A stretch of DNA of 64,000 nt from Clostridia bacterium (lineage in GTDB: Bacteria > Bacillota > Clostridia > Oscillospirales > CAG-272), in contig JAFVYZ010000024.1 of NCBI GenBank assembly GCA_017508425.1, positions 1 through 64,000 on the forward strand, given 5' to 3'. The notes below the pieces were generated by a model that did not search any database, was not told the origin of the DNA, and saw only the letters and a list, made by a program, of their open reading frames with translations. Both the position numbers and the translations under genes were made by a program. Below are positions 5,655 through 15,744 of this stretch, one piece after another (position 1 is the first letter of the stretch; the number at the start of each line of letters is the position of its first letter).

Positions 5655-8318
5655 TTATCCGGCCGTGCCAAGCACCTCGCCAAAGAGCGTGGTGTTTGTA
5701 TCACCGAGCGTCGCGGCGTTGGTCAGCAGGGTTTGTGTACCAACGATGCCGCCCACGGCCTCATTGCCGAGGATCTCACTATTATTCTGGCAAAGCTTTA
5801 CCTCAAATTGCCAATAATAGGTCGTATAACCGCACCAAGGGCAGTCGCGATAGGTCTTGCTTGTACCAAGAACGCAACCGATAATGCCGCCGACCACGTT
5901 GTTGCCCGTCACCGTGCCGTTGTTGATGCAGCCGCGCACGACGTACGTCATATGATAAGTCCCGGGGGTTCCGCACGTAAGTCTGCCGACAAGACCGCCA
6001 ACAAGATTACCCTCGGTCGAAACCACTCCGTTATTGGTGCAATTCAAAAGACATTCGGTCGTGCCTGCCGACAAAATGCCCGCCAGGCCTCCGACGAAAT
6101 TGCCCGCACCCGAAACGGTAATATCGCTGTTGTTTTCACAGTTCAGCAGGCCCGCGCAGTGCCCGGCGATACCGCCAACATAGGACTCACCCGATTCGTG
6201 AATACCCGTCACCACGATCTCGCCGTTGTTTTTGGCATCCTCAATGACCCCCGCAAGACCGGCTATGCCACCGACATAATAAAGACCCGTGATCTTGTTT
6301 TCGTTGGCAACACCGCCCATTTTGATATGAGTGCCATTGGCATTGCCCACCATACCGCCAACGTAACTAACGCCCGTGATGTCCGCGTGATTTTCACAAA
6401 AGCTGATGACAGTCAGACGGTTCGCACGACCGACGATGCCGCCTGCACACGCATCCGTCGCCGTTACCTCGGCGTTGTTTTTCAGGAGCGACACCGAAAT
6501 AAACGCCTGGGCGTTTATTTCACCAAACAAGCCACCCACGTAACCGACACCGCTGACAGCGCCGTTGTTCTCGTTATCGGATATCTCATAGATCGCGTCA
6601 CCGCCCGAAGCGGTGCTCATAAACCCGGCAATGCCGCCCGTGCCCGTGCCCATGCCGCTGACAAGGCCGTTATTCTTATTGCCATTACATTTATCCGAGC
6701 CCGCAAGATACAAAAGCCCCGCAAGCCCCCCTACGTAATCCCCTCTTACCGAGGTTTCCACGTCAGCATTATTCGTGCAATTTACAAGCCCCGTGCAATA
6801 GCCCGCGATGCCGCCAAGCACAGCCCAGCCGTCTTCCGCGATCCCCACGGTGGTGACAGTCGCGTTGTTGGTTGCCGAGTGCACGACCCCCACATATCCT
6901 GCAAGACCGCCGACGTAGGAGATGCCTGTGACAGCGTTATCGTTTGGCATACCATCAGCACGCAAGGTAGCGTTTGGCGCATAACCGACGATGCCGCCCA
7001 CGTACTTGCCACCCGTCACCTCGCCCTGATTTTCACAGTAATTGATGCTTTGCACACCGTCAGCGTCGCCAACGATGCCGCCCGTTTTCTCACCCATCAT
7101 GCCGCCAACGACCGTGGCACTGTTGCGTATCTCAGCAAGAGTCGCAACACCCTGCACCTTGCCGAACACACCGCCGACACCCGAGGTACCGACGACCTCA
7201 CCCGTGCTGGTGCATTTGGCGACCGTAACCGAAGCGGCAGACGTTGAAAGATAGCCGATCAAACCGCCGACGTTGGTGTTTCCGCTGACGTTGCCAAAAT
7301 TGATGCAGCTTACAAACGACTCGCCTGCGCTGATCTGCTTGTTTTCGTAGTTGTTGAGGGTCGCCTTGCCGCAAAGCCCGCCGACACTCGTTTTGCCGTT
7401 GACTACAGCGTAATTCGTACAATTGTTAAACGGTACACCCTCCGAGCAACCGACCATGCCACCCACGTTTTCGTAATACGGGGCACTCACCTCGCCGTTG
7501 ACCGTGACGTTCACGATACGCGTGGTGCCGCTATTGTGGAATTCGTTTTCGTGCTTGACGGTACCGGCAAGAATGCCGACGTTTTGCCCCTCGCCGCGCG
7601 CGGTGACGGTGGCATCGGTAATGTTTAGATCCCGCACCGTGCCCCCAAGCGTTCCGAAGAGCCCTACGTTTTGCGCACCCGTTGCGGTGATCTTAAAGTT
7701 GGAAACGGTGTGTCCCATGCCGAAGATCGTGGCATTGCTATAATCGACGGGGGTCCATTCCATACCGCCAAGATCGATGTCGGCACCCAGAGCAAAGCTG
7801 GTCGAATCGCCGCCGCTTTCCTTTTCGGTGACGTATTTGATAAACTCCTCGGCGGTGGTAACAACGGGGGTCTGGCACTTGACGCGCACGCCCTCGGAAA
7901 CAAGGTCACCCTCAAATCCCTCGTGGGGCGTTTCATGCGTGCAATACGCCGCATAAACGATAATATCCTCGGTCGTGAGCACCTCGGGAGCCAGCCTGAA
8001 GCTAAACAGAGCGGCATAGGCACTGCCACCCTCGGGCGCCTTTACCAGCTTATCCTGCTCGGTAAAATAAACGTAGCCCGACAGCCTTTTATGATCCCAT
8101 TCTCCCCCCTCGTGATCAAGATTGAAGTCAACAGGGGTCGAGGTCACACTTACACTGATCTCCCGCCCAAGCTCATAGATGGTACTCTTTATACGAAGCT
8201 TCTCTATACGCACGGTCTTCCAATCGTCGTCATCATCGCCAAACACGCCACCCGTGCAGGCCACAAGCAAAAGACCGACCAAAAGCATCAGGACAAGAAA
8301 CAAAAATCGTTTTTTCAT
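5655..8318 (-). CDS. GLUG-repeat surface lipoprotein
   Basis: An 887-residue exported protein. A 20-residue signal peptide ends in the lipobox LLVAC (Cys21), followed by a Gly-Asp-rich linker, so it should be lipid-anchored outside the membrane. Residues 25-140 form a beta-rich module. Residues 145-215 look like the usual lead-in to GLUG repeats (ADIDLGGMEW, GMGHTVSNFKI). From about 215 to the end there are some twenty GLUG-type repeats with the core VGGI(A/V)G(Y/R), predicted to form a right-handed beta-helix, as in adhesins and IgA-protease-like proteins. RBS GGAGG lies 8-12 bases before the ATG. It has its own promoter at 8376-8404. A role in adhesion is likely but inferred. Confidence 0.85.
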   Translation of the reverse strand: MKKRFLFLVLMLLVGLLLVACTGGVFGDDDDDWKTVRIEKLRIKSTIYELGREISVSVTSTPVDFNLDHEGGEWDHKRLSGYVYFTEQDKLVKAPEGGSAYAALFSFRLAPEVLTTEDIIVYAAYCTHETPHEGFEGDLVSEGVRVKCQTPVVTTAEEFIKYVTEKESGGDSTSFALGADIDLGGMEWTPVDYSNATIFGMGHTVSNFKITATGAQNVGLFGTLGGTVRDLNITDATVTARGEGQNVGILAGTVKHENEFHNSGTTRIVNVTVNGEVSAPYYENVGGMVGCSEGVPFNNCTNYAVVNGKTSVGGLCGKATLNNYENKQISAGESFVSCINFGNVSGNTNVGGLIGYLSTSAASVTVAKCTSTGEVVGTSGVGGVFGKVQGVATLAEIRNSATVVGGMMGEKTGGIVGDADGVQSINYCENQGEVTGGKYVGGIVGYAPNATLRADGMPNDNAVTGISYVGGLAGYVGVVHSATNNATVTTVGIAEDGWAVLGGIAGYCTGLVNCTNNADVETSVRGDYVGGLAGLLYLAGSDKCNGNKNNGLVSGMGTGTGGIAGFMSTASGGDAIYEISDNENNGAVSGVGYVGGLFGEINAQAFISVSLLKNNAEVTATDACAGGIVGRANRLTVISFCENHADITGVSYVGGMVGNANGTHIKMGGVANENKITGLYYVGGIAGLAGVIEDAKNNGEIVVTGIHESGESYVGGIAGHCAGLLNCENNSDITVSGAGNFVGGLAGILSAGTTECLLNCTNNGVVSTEGNLVGGLVGRLTCGTPGTYHMTYVVRGCINNGTVTGNNVVGGIIGCVLGTSKTYRDCPWCGYTTYYWQFEVKLCQNNSEILGNEAVGGIVGTQTLLTNAATLGDTNTTLFGEVLGTAG

Positions 8319-8375
8319 ATGGTGCCTCCAAGTGAAAGTCTGTATCTTACAATTTTAATATCATTTTACATTTTA

Positions 8376-8404
8376 ATTATAGTAAACCGCGGACGGTTTG
8401 TCAA
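8376..8404 (-). promoter_or_regulatory. Consensus sigma-A promoter of the GLUG lipoprotein
   Basis: On the minus strand, TTGACA (8399-8404), a 17-base spacer and TATAAT (8376-8381): a perfect consensus. Confidence 0.85.
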
Positions 8405-8445
8405 CACCGCCCGAAAAAGTAGCAAGGCGAATTGTGTCGCAATAC

Positions 8446-8474
8446 TTGACAAACTGTAACGGGGAGAGTATAAT
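8446..8474 (+). promoter_or_regulatory. Consensus sigma-A promoter of glnN
   Basis: TTGACA (8446-8451), a 17-base spacer and TATAAT (8469-8474), about 64 bases before the glnN start. It is divergent from the lipoprotein promoter, with only about 40 bases between the two -35 boxes. Confidence 0.85.
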
Positions 8475-8537
8475 TGCAATATATTATTAAAGTGGGAAAT
8501 GTTTCTTGTTGCCGCTTTCCCCTGAAAGGTTGGAACT

Positions 8538-10634
8538 ATGATGAACAAAAACGTGCCTTTGTTGTTCGGAAATATGGTGTTTAACGAAGAGGTGATGCGC
8601 CAGCGCTTGCCGCGCGAGGTGTGCAAATCGCTCCTCAAAACCATGGAGGAGGGCAAGGAGATCGACCCCTCGATCGCCGACGTCGTGGCCAATGCCATGA
8701 AGGACTGGGCGATTGAAAAGGGCGCCACGCACTACACGCACTGGTTTCAACCCCTGACGGGTGCCACCGCCGAAAAGCACGACTCCTTTATTGCCCCGAC
8801 GCAGGGCGGCACGGTCGTGATGGAGTTCTCGGGCAAATGCCTGATCAAAGGCGAGCCCGACGCCTCCTCCTTCCCCTCGGGCGGGCTTCGCGCCACCTTT
8901 GAGGCACGCGGCTACACCGCGTGGGACCCGGCCTCCTATGCCTTTGTCAAGGACGGCACGCTCTATATCCCCACCGCATTTTGCTCCTACACGGGTGAGG
9001 CGCTCGACTCCAAAACGCCGCTCCTTCGCTCGATCGATGCGATCTCGCGCGAGGGTATGCGCATTTTGCGCCTTTTTGGCGATACCACCGCCAAGCGCCT
9101 GACCACCACGGTCGGCGCCGAGCAGGAATATTTTATCATCGACAAAGAAATGTACGAGCAGCGCCGCGACCTTATGTACACGGGCCGCACGCTCTTCGGT
9201 GCCCCCGCCCCCAAGGGGCAGGAGCTGGAGGATCACTATTTTGGCCCCTTAAAGCCCCGCATTGCCGCCTTTATGGCCGAGCTTGACGAAGAGCTTTGGA
9301 AGCTGGGTATTCTCTCGAAGACCAAGCACAACGAGGCCGCCCCCGCACAGCACGAGCTCGCACCCATTTTTACCACCACCAATATGTCGGTGGACCAAAA
9401 CCTGCTTATTATGGGCTACATGAAGCGCATTGCCGAAAAGCACGGCCTGGTCTGCCTTCTCCACGAAAAGCCCTTTGCCGGTGTCAGCGGCTCGGGCAAG
9501 CACAACAACTGGTCGGTGGGTACCGACACGGGCAAAAATCTCTTTAAGCCCGGCAAGACCCCGGCCGAAAACAAGCAATTTCTTCTGATGCTCGCCGCCG
9601 TTATCAAGGCGGTGGACGATTACCAGGATCTTCTTCGCATTTCGGTTGCCAGCGCCGGCAATGACCACCGTCTTGGCGGTGGCGAGGCCCCCCCTGCCAT
9701 CGTTTCGATGTTCATCGGTGATGAGCTGCAGGCCGTGGTCGATTCGATCGTGCGCGGTACCGACTTCAAGGGCGCCGCGCGCGGCAAGATGAACCTCGGT
9801 ATCCCGTCGGTGCCGACCTTTACCAAGGATACGTCGGATCGCAACCGCACCTCGCCCTTTGCCTTTACCGGCAACAAATTCGAGTTCCGTATGCTCGGCT
9901 CCTCGCAAAACATCTCGATGCCCAACGTCGTGCTGAACACCGCCGTGGCCGAGAGCTTCCGTCAGTTTGCCGACGTGCTGGAGGTTGCCGAGGACTTCGA
10001 CAAAGCCCTCACCGGCCTCATCAAAGAGACTTTTACCGCGCACGCGCGCATTCTCTTCAACGGCAACGGTTACTCTGAGGAATGGGAGAAGGAGGCCGAG
10101 CGCCGCGGACTTTACAACCTCAAAACATCGGTCGATGCCTTCAAGACCTTTACCGCCGAGAAGAACGTCGCCCTCTTCACCCGCCACGGCGTCATGAACG
10201 CCGTAGAAATGGCCTCTCGCGAGGAGATCCTTTACGAGAACTACGCCAAGGTCGTCAACATCGAGGCAAGAACGATGATCGATATAGCCGGCCGTGAGAT
10301 TATCCCCGCCGTGAACGCCTACGTGACCGAGGTAGCTGCCACCGCCGCCGCCAAGACCGCCGTCATTAAGGAGATCGATATTTCGGCTGAGACCGATATC
10401 ATCACTCGCCTTTCTACCCTCACCGCCAAGGCTTACAAGACCCTTTCCGCACTCCGCGAGGCGGACGACGAGGCCAAGCGTCAGCCTGCCGGCGAAAGAA
10501 TGGCCGAGTATTTCCTTGAGCACGTTATCCCCGTGATGAACGAGTTAAGGGAAACCGTTGACGAAATGGAGACCCTGACCGCCGCAAGCTACTGGCCGAT
10601 GCCGAGCTACGGCGACCTGATGTTCAGCATTTAA
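8538..10634 (+). CDS. glnN: Type III glutamine synthetase
   Basis: A 698-residue ATP-dependent glutamate-ammonia ligase of the GSIII class, found in clostridia, Bacteroidetes and cyanobacteria; the length fits the family (about 700). It shows the GSIII-specific N-terminal segments [20 protein letters not shown] (residues about 65-85) and [20 protein letters not shown], then the active-site stretches [26 protein letters not shown] and [15 protein letters not shown]. The start at 8538 is preceded by GAAAGG. It is monocistronic, with its own perfect promoter and strong terminator. No glutamine riboswitch or glnR-like box was recognised in the short leader. Confidence 0.96.
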   Translation: MMNKNVPLLFGNMVFNEEVMRQRLPREVCKSLLKTMEEGKEIDPSIADVVANAMKDWAIEKGATHYTHWFQPLTGATAEKHDSFIAPTQGGTVVMEFSGKCLIKGEPDASSFPSGGLRATFEARGYTAWDPASYAFVKDGTLYIPTAFCSYTGEALDSKTPLLRSIDAISREGMRILRLFGDTTAKRLTTTVGAEQEYFIIDKEMYEQRRDLMYTGRTLFGAPAPKGQELEDHYFGPLKPRIAAFMAELDEELWKLGILSKTKHNEAAPAQHELAPIFTTTNMSVDQNLLIMGYMKRIAEKHGLVCLLHEKPFAGVSGSGKHNNWSVGTDTGKNLFKPGKTPAENKQFLLMLAAVIKAVDDYQDLLRISVASAGNDHRLGGGEAPPAIVSMFIGDELQAVVDSIVRGTDFKGAARGKMNLGIPSVPTFTKDTSDRNRTSPFAFTGNKFEFRMLGSSQNISMPNVVLNTAVAESFRQFADVLEVAEDFDKALTGLIKETFTAHARILFNGNGYSEEWEKEAERRGLYNLKTSVDAFKTFTAEKNVALFTRHGVMNAVEMASREEILYENYAKVVNIEARTMIDIAGREIIPAVNAYVTEVAATAAAKTAVIKEIDISAETDIITRLSTLTAKAYKTLSALREADDEAKRQPAGERMAEYFLEHVIPVMNELRETVDEMETLTAASYWPMPSYGDLMFSI

Positions 10635-10640
10635 CCGTAA

Positions 10641-10676
10641 AATGCGCCCCCGATTTTCCCGGGGGGCGCATTTTTT
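10641..10676 (+). terminator. glnN terminator
   Basis: Hairpin AATGCGCCCCC...GGGGGGCGCATTTTTT, directly after glnN. Confidence 0.9.
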
Positions 10677-10686
10677 ATCCAAGAAA

Positions 10687-10725
10687 AAAAGCAAGCAAAG
10701 GGCACACTCTCCCTTGCTTGCTTTT
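10687..10725. terminator. Second terminator hairpin, serving ppiB on the minus strand
   Basis: AAAAGCAAGCAAAGGG pairs imperfectly with CCCTTGCTTGCTTTT around an 8-base loop. On the minus strand it is followed by a T-rich run (complement of AAGAAAAAAA). Confidence 0.75.
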
Positions 10726-10797
10726 CTGCTTTATTTCAAATTTTCCAATTTTTAATTTTAATTTTCTAAATTTTAATTCGATTTTTTGAAAAAATTC

Positions 10798-11304
10798 TTA
10801 TTCTTGGACGATTTCCATGGTTTCGATCACCACAGACTCCACAGGCACGTCCTGCATATACCAGCCGTAGCTGCCCGTTTCCACGTTCGCGATCTTGTCG
10901 ATCACCTCGTCGCCCTCGATAACCTTACCAAAGCCCGCGTACTGGCCGTCAAGGTGAGGAGCGTTCTCATGCATCACAAAGAACTGAGAGGAAGCGGAGT
11001 TCGGATCGCTCGTGCGCGCCATCGAGAGCACGCCGCGCGTGTGCTTTAAGGTATTGGTCCTGCAGCCGTTCATCATAAACTCGCCCTTAATGGAATCGCA
11101 CTCCTTGTGCTCCATGTCGGCGGTGTAGCCACCGCCCTGAAGCATAAAGCCGCGGATCACACGGTGGAAAACAAGACCGTCAAAAAACTTCTTCTCGATA
11201 AGAGAAAGGAAATTGGCAACCGTGAGGGGTGCCATTTCGGGATAGAGCTCGGCGGTCATGGTACCAAAGTTTTTTACGTGAATTTTAATGATGGGATGAT
11301 TCAT
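10798..11304 (-). CDS. ppiB: Cyclophilin-type peptidyl-prolyl isomerase
   Basis: A 168-residue cytosolic cyclophilin that catalyses cis-trans isomerisation of X-Pro bonds. Family motifs are visible: FHRVIRGFMLQGG near residues 47-59 (catalytic Arg), the QFF segment near 107-109 (SSQFFVMHENAPHLDGQYA) and FGKVIEG. There is no signal peptide. It is the last of three co-directional genes, only 12 bases after the deacetylase gene, so it is probably cotranscribed from the promoter at 12553-12581. Some residues differ from the strict consensus, as in many clostridial copies. Confidence 0.93.
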   Translation of the reverse strand: MNHPIIKIHVKNFGTMTAELYPEMAPLTVANFLSLIEKKFFDGLVFHRVIRGFMLQGGGYTADMEHKECDSIKGEFMMNGCRTNTLKHTRGVLSMARTSDPNSASSQFFVMHENAPHLDGQYAGFGKVIEGDEVIDKIANVETGSYGWYMQDVPVESVVIETMEIVQE

Positions 11305-11316
11305 ATATTTACTCCT

Positions 11317-12120
11317 TTACATTGTTTTTAAATCTACCGTTGCGCCCGACGGCACACGAACGGGCGCGTCATCAACCGAGATCCACACGTCGGTGGCGGT
11401 GGGGTTATACACGACCGTGCGATCCGCCGAAAAGGCGAGGCTGTGGAGTGCCGTCAGGTAATCGTAAATTTCAACATTGGTGGCATACCACACATCCTCA
11501 AGTCCGCCCGCCTCAGCACAAAAGCGCTCGATGCGATCCCAGTTATTATCGCGGTCAAACTCATAGCTGTGCCCCCATACGTATAAAAGGGGCATCGGGT
11601 GCTTGTACTTCTTGAAGCGCTCAAGGAGATCGAAAAGCTTTTCATCATTGTGGTGGCAGGTGGGGTGCCATTCCATAAAGCGCTGGGGCAACCCGAAGCC
11701 GTGCGTTGACACCGTGGTGCGGGAATATTTCATGCCCATCATTTCAAGCAGCTCAATGCTTTTTTGCGTATAGCACCCGTAAGGGTAGGACATGCCGCGC
11801 ACGGGATAGCCGCAAAGTGCCTCTAAATTTTCACGGTCGCGCATGACCTCGACAATGAGCTCCTCGTTTGAGATCTTATCGAAAAACGGGTGCGTAAGAG
11901 TATGCACCGAAACCTCGTGACGGCGGTATTTTTCGCACACGTCCGAGGATTTTATGTATTTTTCCTTGCCAAATTTCCCGGAATTCAAATGAAACGTGCC
12001 GCGAATGCCGTGCAGGTCAAAAATGTTTATCAAGCGCAGATCCGCCATTCTGCCGTCATCGTAGCTCATCGTAAGCGCACGGCGCTTGCCATCCTTATAA
12101 AATCCAAAGCGAACGATCAT
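11317..12120 (-). CDS. Polysaccharide deacetylase (NodB-like) family protein
   Basis: A 267-residue protein of the CE4/NodB fold. The Asp pair motif TMSYDDG is at about residues 18-24, and the metal-binding H-x3-H motif HTLTH is at about 93-97. The C-terminal 50 residues form a small beta domain. No signal peptide or membrane anchor is visible, which is unusual for an enzyme on cell-wall glycans, so the substrate may be intracellular or the protein may be an atypical member. Its start overlaps the mrnC stop (ATGA), indicating coupling within the mrnC-deacetylase-ppiB operon. Confidence 0.85.
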   Translation of the reverse strand: MIVRFGFYKDGKRRALTMSYDDGRMADLRLINIFDLHGIRGTFHLNSGKFGKEKYIKSSDVCEKYRRHEVSVHTLTHPFFDKISNEELIVEVMRDRENLEALCGYPVRGMSYPYGCYTQKSIELLEMMGMKYSRTTVSTHGFGLPQRFMEWHPTCHHNDEKLFDLLERFKKYKHPMPLLYVWGHSYEFDRDNNWDRIERFCAEAGGLEDVWYATNVEIYDYLTALHSLAFSADRTVVYNPTATDVWISVDDAPVRVPSGATVDLKTM

Positions 12121-12518
12121 TTCTCTTTCTCTTTTCTATCCTCTTGCGCATATGCCATTTCAAGCAAAGACTCGGCACGTGCCCGGTTTTCGGTCAAATA
12201 TAAGTATCCGAGCAAGGCCTCCATGCCCGTGGCACTTCGATACTCGGCAACCGTAGCGCTTTTCGGGGTGTTCGTATGCCCGACGTTCCTACCGCGGCGA
12301 AAGACGGCTGCCTCCTCATCGGTCAGGTGCGGCAGGAGCCGCTCCATGGCCGCCGCTTGTGCCGGAGCCGACACAAAGCGCCTCGCGTGGGCATTGAGTG
12401 TCTTGGATGAAGCATATCCTGCCTCCACAAGACGTCGGCGAACCCAAAGCTCTATCACGCTGTCTCCGTAATATGCAAGCGCGGCGGTACTGACCGTGCG
12501 CAGATCGATCTTTGCCAT
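12117..12518 (-). CDS. mrnC: Mini-ribonuclease III MrnC
   Basis: A 133-residue RNase III-like catalytic domain without the double-strand RNA-binding domain, the diagnostic build of MrnC, which matures 23S rRNA ends in Firmicutes. The catalytic acidic segment YYGDSVIELWVRRRL (residues about 16-30) and the second one, TGMEALLGYLYL (about 103-114), are both present. RBS GAGGTAAG precedes ATG 12518. First gene of its operon. In many Firmicutes mrnC sits beside cysS and the rRNA methyltransferase gene rlmB; here it does not. Confidence 0.93.
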   Translation of the reverse strand: MAKIDLRTVSTAALAYYGDSVIELWVRRRLVEAGYASSKTLNAHARRFVSAPAQAAAMERLLPHLTDEEAAVFRRGRNVGHTNTPKSATVAEYRSATGMEALLGYLYLTENRARAESLLEMAYAQEDRKEKEK

Positions 12519-12552
12519 ATCTTACCTCTTTTTTATTACTGATGCCTTTGCC

Positions 12553-12581
12553 AGTATATCATTCTCCTTCAAATTTGTCAA
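12553..12581 (-). promoter_or_regulatory. Sigma-A promoter of mrnC-deacetylase-ppiB
   Basis: On the minus strand, TTGACA (12576-12581), a 17-base spacer and TATACT (12553-12558), about 35 bases before mrnC and directly after the end of the YhaN-like gene. Confidence 0.8.
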
Positions 12582-12594
12582 GCAAATGCCGTTT

Positions 12595-14499
12595 TTACAG
12601 CACGATAAGGTGGGCGCTTTTGCCCATTTTTTGCATCAATGCCGCCTCACGGGTGTGACAGGTGAAAAGCAAGCACTGCCGCCGCTCGCTTGCCAGTCGG
12701 CAAAGCAAGGACAACAGCCCCGTCAAGCGCGTATCATCCAGCCGCACCGTGACCTCATCCAAAAAAAGCGGCAGGGGCTCCGCGCTCAAAAGCTCGGCAA
12801 GAGCAAGGCGCAAGGACAAATAGGCCGCATCACGGCACCCCGCACTGAAATGCGAAAGCGGCAAAGGGCCCTTGTCAGTGGACACCGACACCGCAAAGCG
12901 GTCACTGATAAGAAGCGCCCTCCACGCACCGTTCGTAAGATAGGAAAACATTTCGGATGCACGTGCCGACAGGCGTGGGATCACCCCCGAGCGCAGGGAT
13001 TCACCCCCCTCGGCAAGGGCCTCGGTGGCCATTTGAATGGCAAGGAGTCGCTTTTCGGCCGCATCAAGCCGGCACGTGACCTCGGCCCTTTGAGCTGTGA
13101 GAGCCTGCACGTCAGCCCCTCCGACCGAAAGTGCCGTTTTTTCCCGTTCGGCGGCAAGCAATCGGTCGGCAAGCACACGCGCGGCTTCCTGTAATTTTTG
13201 ACGGCGCAGGCCCAAGGCAAGTCGATCGGCATCGGGGGTCGGCAGCGCGCTTCTTCGCGCGCGCAAAAGCGCTTCCCTTTGAGGATCAAGGCCTTCTTTG
13301 AATACCGTCGCCGTATTTTTTGCCACATCCAGCTGTGCCCTCTCCTCCTCAAGACGGGCAAGAGCGGTGCGTAGCATCGCGGGCGAATGTGCCCCAAAGG
13401 AGGTCCGCAGAGCTCGCCCCTTTTTCGCCGCACGGCGTGCCCAAAGCCCTGTGAGCACAAAAAGAGCAAGCGACCCTGCGGCAAGCGGCCAACACGCCAC
13501 ATTTTTCCAAGCGGACAGTACGGCAAAAACCGCCGTCAACACCCCAAAAGAGGCCGAAACGGGGGTGAAAATACACTTGACACGAGACAAGCGCCTTACT
13601 TTTTTCAGCACCGCATCCTTGCCGCCGAAGCGCAAAAAGCAGCCGTGCGGTGAATCGGGGTCCTCGGTCTTGACCCTTGCCAAGAGCTGCGCCGCCTCAG
13701 ACTCGGCACGGTGCCACGCATCGTATCTTTGAAGCTCCGCATCAAGGCCTGCGGCCTCCTCCATGCCGAGTATCGCATCCAATGCCGTTTCCTTTTCCTT
13801 GACCGCCGATCGCAGCCCCACCATTTCCTCGTCGATCGCCCGTTCCCTTTGCAGGTCCCGTCGTGACGTCCGCAAGGCCTCGTCCAGCTCGCAAAGCTCT
13901 TGCCTGAGCGAGGGAATTTGTCCCCCACCCCCGCGGTTGTGTGACAATTCACGGCGCGCAGCATCAAGGATCCTCTCGGCACGGGCCAGGGGCGCCGTAC
14001 CCTCTCCGAAGAAAAGCGCATCGGCTACCGTCCCACTCATACGCGGATCAGCCACACGGTCCACCTCGGAGTCGCGCACACAAATGCTGGCCATAAACAG
14101 CTCGGCGGGCAGGGAAAAGAAATGCTCACCCGGCGTTTTCCCGAAAAGCTCGACGGCACTTCCGTCCTCCCTCAAAACATTCACACGCTCGGTCGGCAAA
14201 TCGCGCCCTCCCGAGGTGTGAAGAACCAAATCGCGGCTCAAAGCATACGTGCAACCGCGGTGCTCAAAGCGAACCGATCCCGCCGCACGTCGCGTCCTTC
14301 TTGAAATGCGCTTTGCGCACTCCTCCCCCTCCTCGCCTGCGCGACGGGGAAACCCATAAAACAAAAAGCGAATGAGTGCCTGCAGCGTGCTTTTTCCGCT
14401 CTCGTTGGCTCCCTCAATGATATTTAGTCCCTCGCCCAAGACAAAGCGGCGATTTTCAAGGCAGCCGAATTCCTCGGCATACAATTCCATAAGCTTCAT
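12595..14499 (-). CDS. YhaN/SbcC-like AAA ATPase with central membrane hairpin
   Basis: A 634-residue SMC/SbcC-type ATPase. Walker A GANESGKST is at about residues 31-39, with an ABC-type signature SAGCRDAAYLSLRLAL near 550-565 and Walker B LPLFLDEV near 575-582. Two coiled-coil arms flank a pair of hydrophobic segments (about residues 302-340), a layout seen in YhaN. It is shorter than Bacillus YhaN (about 960). It starts ATGA-overlapped with the upstream phosphoesterase, as in yhaO-yhaN. The pair resembles the SbcD-SbcC (Mre11-Rad50) DNA-end processing complex, here possibly membrane-associated. The exact role is unproven. Confidence 0.85.
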   Translation of the reverse strand: MKLMELYAEEFGCLENRRFVLGEGLNIIEGANESGKSTLQALIRFLFYGFPRRAGEEGEECAKRISRRTRRAAGSVRFEHRGCTYALSRDLVLHTSGGRDLPTERVNVLREDGSAVELFGKTPGEHFFSLPAELFMASICVRDSEVDRVADPRMSGTVADALFFGEGTAPLARAERILDAARRELSHNRGGGGQIPSLRQELCELDEALRTSRRDLQRERAIDEEMVGLRSAVKEKETALDAILGMEEAAGLDAELQRYDAWHRAESEAAQLLARVKTEDPDSPHGCFLRFGGKDAVLKKVRRLSRVKCIFTPVSASFGVLTAVFAVLSAWKNVACWPLAAGSLALFVLTGLWARRAAKKGRALRTSFGAHSPAMLRTALARLEEERAQLDVAKNTATVFKEGLDPQREALLRARRSALPTPDADRLALGLRRQKLQEAARVLADRLLAAEREKTALSVGGADVQALTAQRAEVTCRLDAAEKRLLAIQMATEALAEGGESLRSGVIPRLSARASEMFSYLTNGAWRALLISDRFAVSVSTDKGPLPLSHFSAGCRDAAYLSLRLALAELLSAEPLPLFLDEVTVRLDDTRLTGLLSLLCRLASERRQCLLFTCHTREAALMQKMGKSAHLIVL

Positions 14500-15605
14500 A
14501 GCAATTCCCTCCCCGACAGCGCGGCAAGGCCAAGACGCAGGGCCTCGGCGGCCACGTCACGCACGGCAGGATCCTCGCTCTCCAGGCGCGGTCTTAATGC
14601 GCGATAAAAGGCACCGCGAAGCGACACCTCGCGCTCGAGCAGCTCTCGCTCCAGCAAGGGGACGGTTTTGTCCTTGACCTCAAACAGCGCATACCGAGTG
14701 CCCAAGCGCGAGAGCGCCACAGGATCGGGCGTGCAGGTAGCCGCCGTTTCACCAAAAAGCTCTACACGTATCGCGTTTTCATCCGAAAACCCCGCTTCAC
14801 GCAGGGTACGTGCCACGCGCTCACGGACCGCCTCGCCCGATGAAAGGCCCGTGCAATCGGTCGGGCAACGGTAAAAGCAACCGGCCCCCGTTTCAAGCGG
14901 AGTCACCGACACGCGTGTCCCTTCGATCTCAACCAAATTCACCCGTCCCTTGCCGCATTCATCAAAGCCACCACCGGCAAAAAAGCCGCTGTATGCCGCA
15001 ACCGTCTCCCCCAAGCGGCGCAGGTCGGGAGCGTTGTGCACGTGCCCGAGGGCGGCAAATAAGAACCCTGCGTCGGCCAGCGCCCGTGCCGAAAGCGGCG
15101 CGTGGGGGCTGTTGAGCGATAGCATATCGGCGTGTGCGAGCAAAATATTGATGCGATCCGTCGGCAGCGCCGCGCGTGAAGGCAGAACGGGCGCCGCGTG
15201 CGTCGCCTCGACAAAGGCGTAGCCATAGACGTTTACCCCAAGAACGGGGAGCGAAAAGACCGTCGGCTCCGCCTCCTTGAACAGGAGCACGTTTGCAGGC
15301 AATGCGGGGGAATCCCACACACCGCCGCAGCGGTACGGGTCGTGGTTGCCGGGGGCGATCACAACAGGCACACGACACCCCGCAAGAAGCGAGAAAAAGC
15401 GGGCAACGGTATTGGGATCGGGGGTCTCGCTGTCAAAGCAGTCACCGGCCATCAAAATCAGCTGCACGCCGCGTGCCATTGCCGTCGCCAGCGTTTCCTC
15501 CAGTGCCTCCAGCCGTCGCTCACGCCACGCGGCCGCTACGCGCCCGGAAAACCCCGCAAGAGGCGCTCCGAGATGCAGATCTCCCATATGCAATATTCTA
15601 AGCAT
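14496..15605 (-). CDS. YhaO/SbcD-like metallophosphoesterase
   Basis: A 369-residue Mre11/SbcD-type calcineurin-like nuclease. The metal-ligand motifs run in order: HMGDLHLG, MAGDCFDSE, APGNHDPY, LLAHADML and ALGHVH, all within residues 1-200. The C-terminal third is likely the capping domain. The ATG at 15605 was chosen because AAAGGGGG precedes it; the two earlier in-frame ATGs lack a ribosome site. It is expressed with the YhaN-like ATPase and is divergent from the DUF445 gene. The expected activity is DNA double-strand-end processing, inferred from family and partner. Confidence 0.87.
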   Translation of the reverse strand: MLRILHMGDLHLGAPLAGFSGRVAAAWRERRLEALEETLATAMARGVQLILMAGDCFDSETPDPNTVARFFSLLAGCRVPVVIAPGNHDPYRCGGVWDSPALPANVLLFKEAEPTVFSLPVLGVNVYGYAFVEATHAAPVLPSRAALPTDRINILLAHADMLSLNSPHAPLSARALADAGFLFAALGHVHNAPDLRRLGETVAAYSGFFAGGGFDECGKGRVNLVEIEGTRVSVTPLETGAGCFYRCPTDCTGLSSGEAVRERVARTLREAGFSDENAIRVELFGETAATCTPDPVALSRLGTRYALFEVKDKTVPLLERELLEREVSLRGAFYRALRPRLESEDPAVRDVAAEALRLGLAALSGRELL

Positions 15606-15687
15606 CCAATCGCCCCCTTTCATCATACCATATTTAGCATATCATATTTTCGCGTCGCGCGCAAGGCACACTCCAAAAATCGAATGC

Positions 15688-15716
15688 TTGATTTTTCGGA
15701 CCGTTTGTGGTAAAAT
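15688..15716 (+). promoter_or_regulatory. Sigma-A promoter of the DUF445 gene
   Basis: TTGATT (15688-15693), a 17-base spacer and TAAAAT (15711-15716), 28 bases before the start codon. Confidence 0.7.
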
Positions 15717-15744
15717 AAAGAAAATTCTTTTGAAAGGAGTTTTT

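Noticed and set aside
5619..7247. A 542-codon open frame on the plus strand opposite the GLUG lipoprotein gene
   Set aside because: It is an antisense shadow of the repetitive GLUG coding sequence, has no ribosome site, and its product is low-complexity with no domain; the minus-strand gene has promoter, RBS and lipobox.
12981..13526. A 181-codon frame within the YhaN-like ATPase gene
   Set aside because: Alternative-frame shadow of a well-supported ATPase with Walker motifs.
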